From: Treponema sp.
Lineage (GTDB): Bacteria > Spirochaetota > Spirochaetia > Treponematales > Breznakiellaceae
Direction: 5' to 3'
Assembly (NCBI GenBank): GCA_009777535.1
Contig: WRLP01000023.1
Span: 1-44,201, forward strand
DNA: 44,201 nt
This document shows, in pieces, positions 35,358-43,733 of this stretch (positions within the stretch are counted from its first letter, which is position 1; every line of letters begins with the position of its first letter). The notes beneath the pieces were generated by a model. It was not told the origin of the DNA. It saw only the letters and a list, made by a program, of their open reading frames with translations, and ran no database searches. The position numbers and the translations under genes were made by a program.

Positions 35358-36706
35358 AATTCCGCATCCTGATAGCTGATGATGAAAAAAACAGCCGCGA
35401 AGGTCTTGCTTCCCTGCTGGAAATGGACGGCTACGAAACAGTCTGCGCTGCGGACGGACAGGAGGCATGGCAGCGTTTCTGCAAGGGAGATATCGATCTG
35501 GTTATCACCGATCTGCGAATGCCCGGTATCGGCGGCGAGGAATTGCTGCGCCGGATTATCGCGGAGACTCCGGGGCTGCCGGTGATCATACTTACGGGAC
35601 ATGGTACAATTGAAAACGCAGTTTCCGGAATGAGAGACGGGGCGTGGGACTTCTTTACAAAGCCTGTCAATCTGGACCGCTTGTCTCTTGTCGTAAAGAG
35701 GGCTTTGGCCAACCGTGAACTTGTTTTGCAGCACCGGCAAATGGCTGAAGAACTTCAGAAAAAACGCGAGTTTAAATCCATTTTGGGACATTCGAGGAAA
35801 ATGCGTGAAGTTTTCGATGTTATCAACCAGGCGGCTCCCACGAAAGCATCCATTTTAATAACCGGCGAATCCGGCGTGGGCAAGGAGCTCGTCGCGGACG
35901 CTATTCACGAACTTTCACCCCGCAATGGAATGCCGTTTGTAAAAGTACACTGCGCAGCGTTATCCGCCACGCTGCTGGAAAGCGAACTTTTTGGACATGA
36001 AAAAGGCTCGTTCACAGGGGCGGTTTCACGCAGAAGGGGGCGCTTCGAGCTTGCCTCGGGCGGAACCCTGTTTCTGGATGAGATAGGTGAAATCGATCAG
36101 AATATCCAGATAAAGCTCCTTCGTGTATTGCAGGAAAAACAATTCGAGCGGGTAGGGGGCGAAGAAACCGTAGAAACCGATGTGCGCATTGTTACGGCTA
36201 CCAACAAGGATCTTAAAGCGGAAATAGAAAAGGGAAATTTCCGCGAAGACCTTTACTTCCGCCTGAACGTGGTTAATATCAATGTTCCGCCGTTACGCGA
36301 AAGAAAAGACGATATTCTTCTGCTGGCCGCCGCCTTTCTGAAGGAATTCGCAGCGGAAAACGGCAAGGCAATCGAAGGTATTCACGAAAAGGCGCGCTCT
36401 CGTCTTTACACCTATGAATGGCCGGGCAATATAAGGGAACTTCGTAACTGTATCGAAAGCGCGGTTGTAATGAACCGTGGAAGTATTATTACGGTTGATG
36501 ATCTACCCCCTGCTCTGCGTAGCGACAGCGACGACGGCTGGATACGCATAGCCCTTGGGTCAAACCTTGCAGAGTGCGAAAGAATTATAATTAGGGATAC
36601 ACTTTCCTTCTGCAACGGAAATAAAAGCAAGGCCGCCCAGGCCCTGGATATGAGCCGCAAGACGCTTCTTCGTAAAATGACCGAATACTCCCTTGCTTCT
36701 GATTGA
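35354..36706 (+). CDS. NtrC/AtoC-family sigma-54 response regulator
   Basis: The 450-residue regulator has a receiver (phospho-acceptor D in LVITDLRMPGIGG), an AAA+ domain (GESGVGKELVADAIH, LFLDEIGEI, R-finger region LRERKDDILLLAAAFL) and a Fis-type helix-turn-helix (GNKSKAAQALDMSRKTLLRKM). The sigma-54 contact loop reads GSFTGA rather than the usual GAFTGA. AAGGAG precedes the ATG at a good distance. It activates RpoN-dependent promoters, whose targets are not visible here; an extra TGGCAC/TTGCA site was not found in the window. Confidence 0.9.
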   Translation: MKFRILIADDEKNSREGLASLLEMDGYETVCAADGQEAWQRFCKGDIDLVITDLRMPGIGGEELLRRIIAETPGLPVIILTGHGTIENAVSGMRDGAWDFFTKPVNLDRLSLVVKRALANRELVLQHRQMAEELQKKREFKSILGHSRKMREVFDVINQAAPTKASILITGESGVGKELVADAIHELSPRNGMPFVKVHCAALSATLLESELFGHEKGSFTGAVSRRRGRFELASGGTLFLDEIGEIDQNIQIKLLRVLQEKQFERVGGEETVETDVRIVTATNKDLKAEIEKGNFREDLYFRLNVVNINVPPLRERKDDILLLAAAFLKEFAAENGKAIEGIHEKARSRLYTYEWPGNIRELRNCIESAVVMNRGSIITVDDLPPALRSDSDDGWIRIALGSNLAECERIIIRDTLSFCNGNKSKAAQALDMSRKTLLRKMTEYSLASD

Positions 36707-36833
36707 CTCGCATTACACAGGGATATTTTAAAACCAGAATTTAGCTACGGATTTTCACGGATGAACACGGAAAAGTAAGAATTATTATGTTAAATCAGTG
36801 CTAATCTGTGTAAATCCGTGGATTCTGATTGCT
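36707..36833. repeat. Intergenic imperfect palindrome between convergent genes
   Basis: An inverted repeat of 27 bases (36745-36771 and 36795-36821, 20 of 27 matching) with words such as ACGGATTTTCACGG and AATCTGTGTAAATCCGTGG lies between ntrC and the leftward J-domain gene. Repeats of this wording (ATCCGTGTAAATCTGTGG type) are scattered in many unrelated genomes. Here it could form a bidirectional terminator-like hairpin, although it has no T run. It is unrelated to elements A-D. Confidence 0.55.
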
Positions 36834-37253
36834 TTAGTTTACCCGCCACTTTTCGATCCTGTCCCATGCGGCGTTTATCCTGGCTGACTTTTCAGTCGCC
36901 TTTTTGAAATTACCCTCGTGCTTGCCATGTCTGTCGGGGTGATGTATTTTCAGGAGTTTCTTGTAAGCTGCCTTGCATTCTTCCGCCGAGGCTCCGAAGG
37001 GCACTCCCAACTCAGTGAAACAGGGGCGCAGTTCTTCGGGCGGCAGCTTTGAGCGCTCATGCGCTCCGGCGGAAAATGCCCCGTCATTGCCGGCGGGTTT
37101 TTCTTTCCTGCCGTTCAGGAAACCATCCAGTTCTTCAAAGGCGGCGTCCAAATCCGGGTCTGCCGAAGAATGACGGCCCTCGGAGCGAAATACATTTATG
37201 TCATCATCAAGATAGCTCTTTATTACGGTTCCCAGCCGGCTCCAAATACCCAT
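36834..37253 (-). CDS. Small J-domain protein
   Basis: The 139-residue protein ends in a J domain (about 75-136) with the essential HPD motif in LLKIHHPDRHGKHEGNF, which stimulates DnaK-type chaperones. The N-terminal half is a short hydrophobic-amphipathic start (MGIWSRLGTVIKSYL) followed by a Gly/Pro/acid-rich linker, without the Gly/Phe or zinc region of DnaJ. Such small proteins direct Hsp70 to special substrates; none is identified. A leaderless start is likely, as a -10 box ends five bases before the ATG. Confidence 0.85.
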   Translation of the reverse strand: MGIWSRLGTVIKSYLDDDINVFRSEGRHSSADPDLDAAFEELDGFLNGRKEKPAGNDGAFSAGAHERSKLPPEELRPCFTELGVPFGASAEECKAAYKKLLKIHHPDRHGKHEGNFKKATEKSARINAAWDRIEKWRVN

Positions 37254-37258
37254 GGTTT

Positions 37259-37288
37259 TTTATAGCATTTCCCTCACAACTACGGCAA
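37259..37288 (-). promoter_or_regulatory. Promoter of the J-domain gene, partly inside repeat C
   Basis: On the minus strand TTGCCG (37283-37288), an 18-bp spacer and TATAAA (37259-37264) precede the ATG by five bases. The -35 box lies within the left terminus of repeat element C, so the element would contribute to expression. Confidence 0.45.
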
Positions 37289-37596
37289 TGGCAGAAATAT
37301 ATGCCTGAATAGGTAGCGAAAGCGGTGAGCGGCAGCGCAAAGCCCTTTCTCGGGCTGACGGTCTGATAGACATCTTTTTTTTCTGTAAGACTAGATAAAC
37401 CGTTATCGAGATTCTTTATTGTGTAGTTCACTTTTTTATAACCACGCCGTAATCGCACGTCGCGCCAGCGGCGATTTAATAAACTTCCTTACGATCGCCG
37501 ACCGAAGGGAGGCATGCCCTCGGCAGGGCTTTGCACACCGCTTTATGTAATAGTTTTAGGCATATATTTCTGCTGCTGCCATAGTCGTGGAAAAGC
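37265..37596. repeat. Palindromic repeat element C (most complete copy)
   Basis: Terminal arms are mirrored: AGAAATATATGCC (37293-37305) with GGCATATATTTCT (37559-37571), and AAAGCGGTG near 37320 with CACACCGCTTT near 37541. The inner arm 37341-37355 pairs with 37516-37530. Between them lies the core found in A and B, here with an added 64 bp (about 37450-37513) that begins TAATCGCACG like a segment of D. The right end reads ATAGTCGTGGAAAAGC. No coding content is seen. It lies between the divergent J-domain and mrfA genes. Confidence 0.75.
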
Positions 37597-37601
37597 TTCC
37601 T

Positions 37602-37630
37602 TTGACTGTTCTCCCCCATAAGGTTACAAT
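37602..37630 (+). promoter_or_regulatory. Promoter of mrfA-mrfB
   Basis: TTGACT (37602-37607), a 17-bp spacer and TACAAT (37625-37630) end exactly six bases before the ATG at 37637. No Shine-Dalgarno sequence is present. The -35 box begins five bases beyond the end of repeat element C. Confidence 0.65.
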
Positions 37631-37636
37631 GCAACC

Positions 37637-39934
37637 ATGGACGCACGCGAAAATCTGCAAAAAATTCTGGAAAGCCCGGATTTTGCCCCGAACATTGTAA
37701 TAAACCGCCTGTTGCCGGCCGAAGAAGGCTGCTATGTCCCCTTTCCCGACGGCCTGGATAAAAGGATTGTTGATGTACTTAAAAACAGGGGCATAGACCG
37801 GCTATATACCCATCAGGCTGAGGTTTGGCAGAAGACGCAGGAGGGCAAAAATGTCGTGGTGGTAACGCCGACGGCATCGGGGAAAACCCTCTGTTACAAT
37901 CTGCCCTGTCTCCAGGCCCTGCTTGCCGACGAGAGTGCGCGCTGCCTTTACCTGTTCCCGACAAAGGCGCTGTCCCAGGATCAGCAGTCCGAGTTAAATG
38001 AACTTTCGTTGACCGGCGAAGGACTGAATCTTAAAGTCGCCACCTACGACGGCGATACTCCTGAGTCGCTGCGTGTTTCAGCGCGCGATACCGGCAGAAT
38101 TATCATTTCAAATCCTGATATGCTCCATGCCGGCATCCTGCCCAATCATCCTAAGTGGATAAAGTTTTTTTCCCGCTTAAAATACATTGTAATCGACGAA
38201 GCCCACGCCTACCGCGGCGTTCTGGGTAGCCATGTCGCCAATGTAATCCGCCGTCTGCGGCGGGTCGCTGCCTTTTATGGGGCGCAGCCGCAGTTTATAC
38301 TTTGTTCGGCAACCATCGCCAACCCGAAAGAACTTGCGCAGGCGCTTATCGCACAGGACATAGAACTGGTCGATAAAAACGGCGCCCCGCGCGGTGAAAA
38401 GCGCATTATCCTCTACAACCCGCCGTTAGTCGATCCTGTGCAGGGGATTCGCCGCTCGGTTGTTACCGAAAGCCGCCGCTGGATGATTGCCCTGGTAAGG
38501 GCGGGGATTAAAACAATAATGTTTGCGCACTCCCGTGTAAGAACCGAAGTTGCGGCCTCGTATGTGAACGAGGATCTGGCTAATATCTATACTGATAATT
38601 CCAGGATTCGGGTGGAGACATACAGGGGAGGGCTGCTGCCCAACGAACGCCGCGAGATAGAGAAGGGTCTGCGCGACGGTTCAATTCAGGGAGTAGTTTC
38701 AACTAACGCGCTGGAACTGGGAATCGACATCGGCGGCCTGGATGCGTCTGTGGTGGCGGGTTTCCCCGGCTCCTTTAACAGTTTCTGGCAGCAGTCGGGC
38801 AGGGCGGGCAGGCGCGGGGGAACATCTGTTTCCGTGTTTGTCGCAACGGCTTCGCCAATCGATCAGTTTATCATGAACGATCCGCAGTGGTTTTTTCGCA
38901 AAAGCGTTGAAGAAGGCCGCATCGATCCGGATAATCCCTATATACTTGCAGACCATGTTAAATGCGCCTGCTTTGAACTGCCCTTTAACGATAAGGATAT
39001 GGAAACAGGGGATGGGAGCTTCGGCTTAAAGGCCCGTGATGCGCTAGAGTTTGTTGAAGAAGCGGGCGTTGTGCGCCATACAGGCGGGCGATGGCATTGG
39101 GCCGACCGCTCCTACCCCGCCGAGGGAATAAGCCTGAGGAGCGCCACGGCGGACAATGTTGTAATAATTGATGTTACGGCAGGCAGGAATTCTGTTATTG
39201 GAGAGATGGACAGGCCGAGCGCGAAGGAATTGATCTTTGACAACGCCGTTTATATTCACCGCGGCCGCCAGTTTCTTGTCGAAAAACTTGATATAGAAAA
39301 CCGCAAGTGCCTTGTGCGCGAAGCGGAGGTAAATTATTTTACCGATGGTCTTGTAAAAACTGATATAAAAGTTTTAACAGAGGACGAAAAGTTCACATAT
39401 AAAACTGATGATGGTGTAACGGCAGCCGGAGTTTTATCTGATGTACTTGTCCGCTCCCAGGTAACAAAATTCAAAAAACTAAAGTTCCGTACCCATGAAA
39501 ATATAGGCTACGGCGACATTGATCTTGGCGAAGAAGAAATGCAGACTCGCAGCCTTGCCCTGCTCTTTGCGCCGGAAAGCGCCGGCGGAAAGGTTCTGGC
39601 GAAAATGGATGAGCAGGAAACGGGAGAGGCGCTTTCCGGCGCAGGTACGCTGATACGCAATATCGCACCGATTTTTCTGTTATGCGACCCGCGCGACCTG
39701 GGAATTGCCGAACGCGTGCGGGACACCCACTTCGGCGTTCCAGCTCTTTACATATACGACAAGTATCCGGGAGGCACAGGCCTGGCCGAAAGCCTTTCCC
39801 GCCGTGCGGAAGCGCTTTTCAGCACAATTCGCGGGGCGCTTCTGGCCTGCCCGTGTAAAACCGGCTGTCCTTCCTGCGTAGGGCCTGGAGTGAACAAGGC
39901 GGCTGCGGGGGAATTGTTAAAGGCGCTTGTCTAG
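37637..39934 (+). CDS. mrfA: MrfA/YprA-type DEAH helicase with C-terminal zinc cluster
   Basis: This superfamily 2 helicase of 765 residues has VVTPTASGKTLCYNLP (motif I), a DEAH box (IVIDEAHAYRGVLG), CSATIANP (motif III) and QQSGRAGRRGG (motif VI). A DUF1998-type C-terminal domain with four cysteines, CPCKTGCPSC, follows. The architecture matches Bacillus subtilis MrfA, which acts with the exonuclease MrfB in excision of mitomycin C adducts. The next gene, overlapping by a few codons or one base, is such an exonuclease, so the two are read as a repair pair. Confidence 0.88.
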   Translation: MDARENLQKILESPDFAPNIVINRLLPAEEGCYVPFPDGLDKRIVDVLKNRGIDRLYTHQAEVWQKTQEGKNVVVVTPTASGKTLCYNLPCLQALLADESARCLYLFPTKALSQDQQSELNELSLTGEGLNLKVATYDGDTPESLRVSARDTGRIIISNPDMLHAGILPNHPKWIKFFSRLKYIVIDEAHAYRGVLGSHVANVIRRLRRVAAFYGAQPQFILCSATIANPKELAQALIAQDIELVDKNGAPRGEKRIILYNPPLVDPVQGIRRSVVTESRRWMIALVRAGIKTIMFAHSRVRTEVAASYVNEDLANIYTDNSRIRVETYRGGLLPNERREIEKGLRDGSIQGVVSTNALELGIDIGGLDASVVAGFPGSFNSFWQQSGRAGRRGGTSVSVFVATASPIDQFIMNDPQWFFRKSVEEGRIDPDNPYILADHVKCACFELPFNDKDMETGDGSFGLKARDALEFVEEAGVVRHTGGRWHWADRSYPAEGISLRSATADNVVIIDVTAGRNSVIGEMDRPSAKELIFDNAVYIHRGRQFLVEKLDIENRKCLVREAEVNYFTDGLVKTDIKVLTEDEKFTYKTDDGVTAAGVLSDVLVRSQVTKFKKLKFRTHENIGYGDIDLGEEEMQTRSLALLFAPESAGGKVLAKMDEQETGEALSGAGTLIRNIAPIFLLCDPRDLGIAERVRDTHFGVPALYIYDKYPGGTGLAESLSRRAEALFSTIRGALLACPCKTGCPSCVGPGVNKAAAGELLKALV

Positions 39935-39935
39935 A

Positions 39936-41090
39936 ATGGCCAGTAAGGGACGGGGCTGGGAATCGATTGGGTTTGAAACTCTAAAGCGCAGCCTGGTCTA
40001 TGATACGCCTGTAGAATTATTACCGCAAATTCCGGCCGCTCTGGAGATACTTGTTCCCGATATTGGCTGTATCCTCGGAAAAGGCAGGGGCATGCCCAAA
40101 AAAGAGGATTTTCTTTTTTTTGATCTGGAGACAACAGGGCTTTCCGGCGGCGCCGGGACTGTAGCCTTTCTTGCCGCCTTCGGAAAGTTTACGCATAACA
40201 ATAAAATTCACATAACCCAGTATCTGCTTTTGGACTATCCGGGAGAAAATGATTTTCTGCAGGCGGCGCTGGGCGAATTCGACGGCAATGAAAAAGTTAT
40301 TGTTAGCTATAACGGTAAAAGTTTTGATTCACAAATTCTTAAAACCCGATGTTTAATGAACGGAATAAGACCGCCTGAGTATCATCATATTGATCTTCTG
40401 CATCCTGCCAGAAGGCTCTGGAAGGGAATCCTGGAGAATTGTTCCCAGGGGACAATAGAAACAGGGATCCTGGGCATTGATCGCACGGGCGACATTCCAG
40501 GGGCCATGGCGCCGGAAATCTGGTTCGACTTTTTAAGAACGGGCGATATGGATAATTTAATGGGAATTTGTGAGCATAATTGCAGGGACATTACCGGCCT
40601 TGCTTCAATCCTCGCGGCCATCGTTTCCATTGCCGCCGCTCCCTGCGCCGGAAAGTATAACTGTCATCTTGAACGGCTTGCCCTGCACTGGCTTGGTTAC
40701 AACCGGCTGCGAAAATATGAAAAGGCCGATGACGCGCAAACCCTTTCCCTGCTTAAAACCGGAAACGAACTTTTACGCCTTGCCGCCGGGAAAAATTATC
40801 CCAGGGCGGCCTATTATTACGCGCTGGATAAGCTCCATAACGGGGAATGTGAAAAAGGCAGAAAAAAACTGCTCGGTATTGCCGCCGGCGATTTTCCGCC
40901 CGCCGTAAAAGCCGCCGCCATAAGGGCGCTGGCTATCGACAGCGAAAGGCGGCTGGCACAGCCATTACAGGCGCTGGAATTGGCAAGGCAGGGATTGGCG
41001 CTGGAGTTAACAGGCTCATGGCGGAGTGAGTTTGAACACAGGGCGCAAAGGCTGGAAAAGAAGCTGGCCCTCAATCATTCAAGCCCTTGA
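39936..41090 (+). CDS. mrfB: MrfB/YprB-type DnaQ-like 3'-5' exonuclease
   Basis: The DEDD exonuclease core is visible: FLFFDLETTGLSGGAGTVAFL (first acidic pair), VSYNGKSFDSQILKTR (second acidic block) and CEHNCRDITGLASIL (third). The C-terminal half is a helical, TPR-like extension rich in basic residues. The ATG at 39936 follows one base after the mrfA stop; a TTG at 39927 behind AAAGG is an alternative that would overlap mrfA. Bacillus MrfB is a metal-dependent exonuclease in repair of DNA adducts, and the same role is likely here. Confidence 0.85.
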   Translation: MASKGRGWESIGFETLKRSLVYDTPVELLPQIPAALEILVPDIGCILGKGRGMPKKEDFLFFDLETTGLSGGAGTVAFLAAFGKFTHNNKIHITQYLLLDYPGENDFLQAALGEFDGNEKVIVSYNGKSFDSQILKTRCLMNGIRPPEYHHIDLLHPARRLWKGILENCSQGTIETGILGIDRTGDIPGAMAPEIWFDFLRTGDMDNLMGICEHNCRDITGLASILAAIVSIAAAPCAGKYNCHLERLALHWLGYNRLRKYEKADDAQTLSLLKTGNELLRLAAGKNYPRAAYYYALDKLHNGECEKGRKKLLGIAAGDFPPAVKAAAIRALAIDSERRLAQPLQALELARQGLALELTGSWRSEFEHRAQRLEKKLALNHSSP

Positions 41091-41826
41091 TACGCTTCAT
41101 CTGCCCGCGGTAAAAAACGTTTGTTCCACCGCGGCGGTTTATTTCTTTTTGCATTATCTGTCTTACCGCTTCAGCAAAGTCCTTGATTGATTCACTTGAT
41201 ATTTCACCGTCTTCATCACGCCTGATATATTTTGAGGGATATACCGGCTCAAGAATTACAAGTGTTTCAATGGGAAGGGATCTTCCCCAGAACGACCATG
41301 CGCGAAACGGCCCCTCTGAAAAAACCGTAACCAGAGGTACTACCGGAATGTCCAGTTCCGCCGCTATGCGAAATGCACCGGTTTTGAATTCTTTTATTTC
41401 CTGGTTATACAGGAAAAGTTCCCCCTCAGGGTAAAAGTGCAGAAAGCGGCGGTACTTGAATGCGCGCCGGCAGATTTCCAGTATTTTCCGGTAACCGGTT
41501 TTACCGCGCGGAATGGGCACCCCGCCCAAAAGCCTCGTGAACGTTCCCAAAACAGGAAATTCCACCGTACCTTCCAGCAGCGTTTGATTGATCATGCGCG
41601 GAAGCGGAAGGCCGGCAATTTTTACCGGATCAAGCAATGTAGTGTGGTTCGCCACAGTAATTGCCCTGGGAATATCGTATATCCGCCAGCGGTGTTTATA
41701 GCTTGTAAAATGCTGCATAAAGTCAACAAGCATTGCCACCGGAAATACCATGTAAAAACACCATGCGGAGGCAGTCCTAAAAAAAATGCTTAGATCAATT
41801 ACTGGGCGTCCATGTTTGTACGGCAT
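41071..41826 (-). CDS. PlsC-type acyltransferase
   Basis: The 251-residue protein has the acyltransferase motifs NHTTLLDP (NHxxxxD with the catalytic His), a GGVPIPRGK block and FYPEGELFLY (EGT/EGE-type motif), with a hydrophobic N-terminal helix. It transfers an acyl group to a lipid or glycolipid acceptor on the membrane. The ATG at 41826 overlaps the stop of the upstream glycosyltransferase as TGATG, which implies coupled translation and a shared pathway. The longer frame to 42024 lies inside the glycosyltransferase and is rejected. Its 3' end overlaps the end of mrfB on the other strand. Confidence 0.82.
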   Translation of the reverse strand: MPYKHGRPVIDLSIFFRTASAWCFYMVFPVAMLVDFMQHFTSYKHRWRIYDIPRAITVANHTTLLDPVKIAGLPLPRMINQTLLEGTVEFPVLGTFTRLLGGVPIPRGKTGYRKILEICRRAFKYRRFLHFYPEGELFLYNQEIKEFKTGAFRIAAELDIPVVPLVTVFSEGPFRAWSFWGRSLPIETLVILEPVYPSKYIRRDEDGEISSESIKDFAEAVRQIMQKEINRRGGTNVFYRGQMKRIKGLND

Positions 41827-42977
41827 CAGCTTACCACACGATCCTTCCAGACAAAGCCCTTGCCGGAAATTGTCCTGAACCATGACCAGCCTGCCATATA
41901 AAGCAAATTCAGGAACATGAGCGGCCAGAGCAGGCCGTACCACCAGGCAAGCCGCTGGCCCAAAAACATAAACAGCCATGTAAGGGTATAAAGTATGACT
42001 ACAACCAAAATATGCAGCGTCCATGGGCTTGAACGGGCGATGCAGAAAAACAAAAGCGGAAAGGGAAAGAACAGGAAGAAGAAAACCCCGATGGCCATCA
42101 GGGAAATAACAAGGGTATTTTTTCCCAGGAAATCAAATACATTTTTGCCAATCCCTTCGACAGCGCTGCGGTAACCGTTATACATTCTGCATTTAACATA
42201 TTCTGATACATTCAAAAATCGCGTTTTGTAGCCCTTTTTTTTCACGTAACGTGCCATATAAATATCTTCGCTGGTTTTTTTTCTGAAAATTTCGCAGCCG
42301 CCGACAGCCTTGAACACATCATGCTTTATTGCGATAAACTGGCCTACGGCGGCGGAGAAAAGGCTTGATTTCGAATAACGGTTAAGAAAAAGGGGGATAA
42401 CAAAACCGGTTAAAAAGTACATAAGAGGCACGGTAATAACTTCGCCGAATTTAAGAAAAATCTGGCCGATATATCCTGAAATCATATCCACGTTGAGTTT
42501 TTGCAGATTTGTTACAGCCCATGAAATGCTGGCGGGAGTGTGGACCGTGTCTGCATCAGTAAATATTAAAATCTCGCCCTTTGCGTGGGCGGTTAATTGA
42601 TGCAGGGCAAATGGCTTGCCGAACCAGTCCTGTGGCAGCGGCTGCCCGTTAAATATTCTGACCCTTGAATTCTCCGAGGCTATGCGCTCAAGAATTTTAC
42701 CGGTATTGTCTGTGGAATTATCGTTGATTACCAGAATTTCATAGTTTTTATAAAACTGATTCAAAAGCGAGTTAAGGCACCGTTCGATGTATTTTTCTTC
42801 ATTTCTTACAGGTATCAAAACCGATACAAAAGGGCCGTCGTAGATTTCAGGGCCAAGTGTGAAACGCCACATCTCATAGTGGTTTGCCAGTGATAAAATA
42901 AAAAAATATGAGGCAACAACAACAAGTATATTGTAGTAATAGGGGCTTAACAGCAGTGATAAAGATTCAAACATCAT
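41826..42977 (-). CDS. Membrane family-2 glycosyltransferase (CrtQ/CruC-like)
   Basis: The 383-residue enzyme has an N-terminal membrane helix, a GT-A domain (VSVLIPVRNEEKYIERCL, INDNSTDNT, IFTDADTVHTP), the acceptor-side motif KKTSEDIYMARYVKKKG, and three or four C-terminal membrane helices. The overall pattern resembles carotenoid glycosyltransferases, which often pair with an acyltransferase (CruC/CruD), and this gene is coupled to a PlsC-type acyltransferase. No carotenoid genes are in the window, so another glycolipid is equally possible. TGGAG precedes the ATG pair at 42977. Confidence 0.8.
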   Translation of the reverse strand: MMFESLSLLLSPYYYNILVVVASYFFILSLANHYEMWRFTLGPEIYDGPFVSVLIPVRNEEKYIERCLNSLLNQFYKNYEILVINDNSTDNTGKILERIASENSRVRIFNGQPLPQDWFGKPFALHQLTAHAKGEILIFTDADTVHTPASISWAVTNLQKLNVDMISGYIGQIFLKFGEVITVPLMYFLTGFVIPLFLNRYSKSSLFSAAVGQFIAIKHDVFKAVGGCEIFRKKTSEDIYMARYVKKKGYKTRFLNVSEYVKCRMYNGYRSAVEGIGKNVFDFLGKNTLVISLMAIGVFFFLFFPFPLLFFCIARSSPWTLHILVVVILYTLTWLFMFLGQRLAWWYGLLWPLMFLNLLYMAGWSWFRTISGKGFVWKDRVVS

Positions 42978-42986
42978 TTCTCCATT

Positions 42987-43691
42987 TTAAGATCTTGCAA
43001 GCAGTGACTGTGCATATTTATTTGTTGGATACATCTCCAGAGCTCTTAACAGCCAGGGGCGGGCATCGGCGTATCTTTTCTGCTGCACATAGGCATAACC
43101 TATTGCAGAATACACATTGTATAAATCATCTTTTTCCATATCGCCCTCGGTGAAAATAGCGTTCATCATTTCTATTCCCCTGCGGTAATTGTGAAAGGGA
43201 GCGGGGGCGAACACCCAGCGCGCGGCAACCATGTACTGCGCGGCCGCGTTACGCCCATTAAGGGCAAGTGCGTTTTTCGAGTATCTTTCGACTTTTAGGC
43301 CATTTGCCATGGCATAAGCGGTGGAACGAACTACGCAGGACTGCGAAATGTTTTCGGCAAGCATTCGCCAGGCTTCATCGGTTTCCTGTATTTCGATAGC
43401 CCTTTCCGCCCAGCTTATCCCCTCGCTGTATCTGGCGGCGGCCTCGTCTTTTCTTTCATCAAACTGATAAACCCTGCCCATCATGTATTCGCAGCGGGAA
43501 AGCATCACATACAGAGGCGCTCCGGTCAGTTCCTGCCGGGCGGTATCGGTAACCTCGCGGTAAAGGGGCGTAACCTCATCAGCCTTTAACTGCTGCTCAT
43601 AGACAGCATCACGCAGGGGAACGAACCAGGGCGGCAGAGACTCGGCGAAAACACCGGTACAGACGAGCAGAAACAGCGCAAGTATACACAT
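42987..43691 (-). CDS. Exported TPR-repeat protein
   Basis: The 234-residue protein starts with a signal peptide (MCILALFLLVCTGVFAES; likely cleavage after the alanine) and is otherwise made of helical pairs resembling tetratricopeptide repeats, clearest at the C-terminus (YNVYSAIGYAYVQQKRYADARPWLLRALEMYP). It should act in the periplasm as an assembly or scaffold protein. No partner is identified. It is the first gene of the glycosyltransferase-acyltransferase operon, nine bases before the glycosyltransferase. Confidence 0.75.
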   Translation of the reverse strand: MCILALFLLVCTGVFAESLPPWFVPLRDAVYEQQLKADEVTPLYREVTDTARQELTGAPLYVMLSRCEYMMGRVYQFDERKDEAAARYSEGISWAERAIEIQETDEAWRMLAENISQSCVVRSTAYAMANGLKVERYSKNALALNGRNAAAQYMVAARWVFAPAPFHNYRRGIEMMNAIFTEGDMEKDDLYNVYSAIGYAYVQQKRYADARPWLLRALEMYPTNKYAQSLLARS

Positions 43692-43700
43692 TCTGATAAC

Positions 43701-43729
43701 AATATAGCGGGTTTTGGTTAAGTTTTCCA
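43701..43729 (-). promoter_or_regulatory. Promoter of the TPR protein operon
   Basis: On the minus strand TGGAAA (43724-43729), a 17-bp spacer and TATATT (43701-43706) lie nine bases before the ATG at 43691, and no Shine-Dalgarno sequence is seen. The spacing to the start codon is slightly longer than in the other leaderless candidates. The promoter lies five bases outside repeat element D. Confidence 0.45.
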
Positions 43730-43733
43730 GACG

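Noticed and set aside
41827-42024. Longer start of the acyltransferase at 42024
   Set aside because: It would lie inside the glycosyltransferase gene; the TGATG overlap gives the natural start at 41826.
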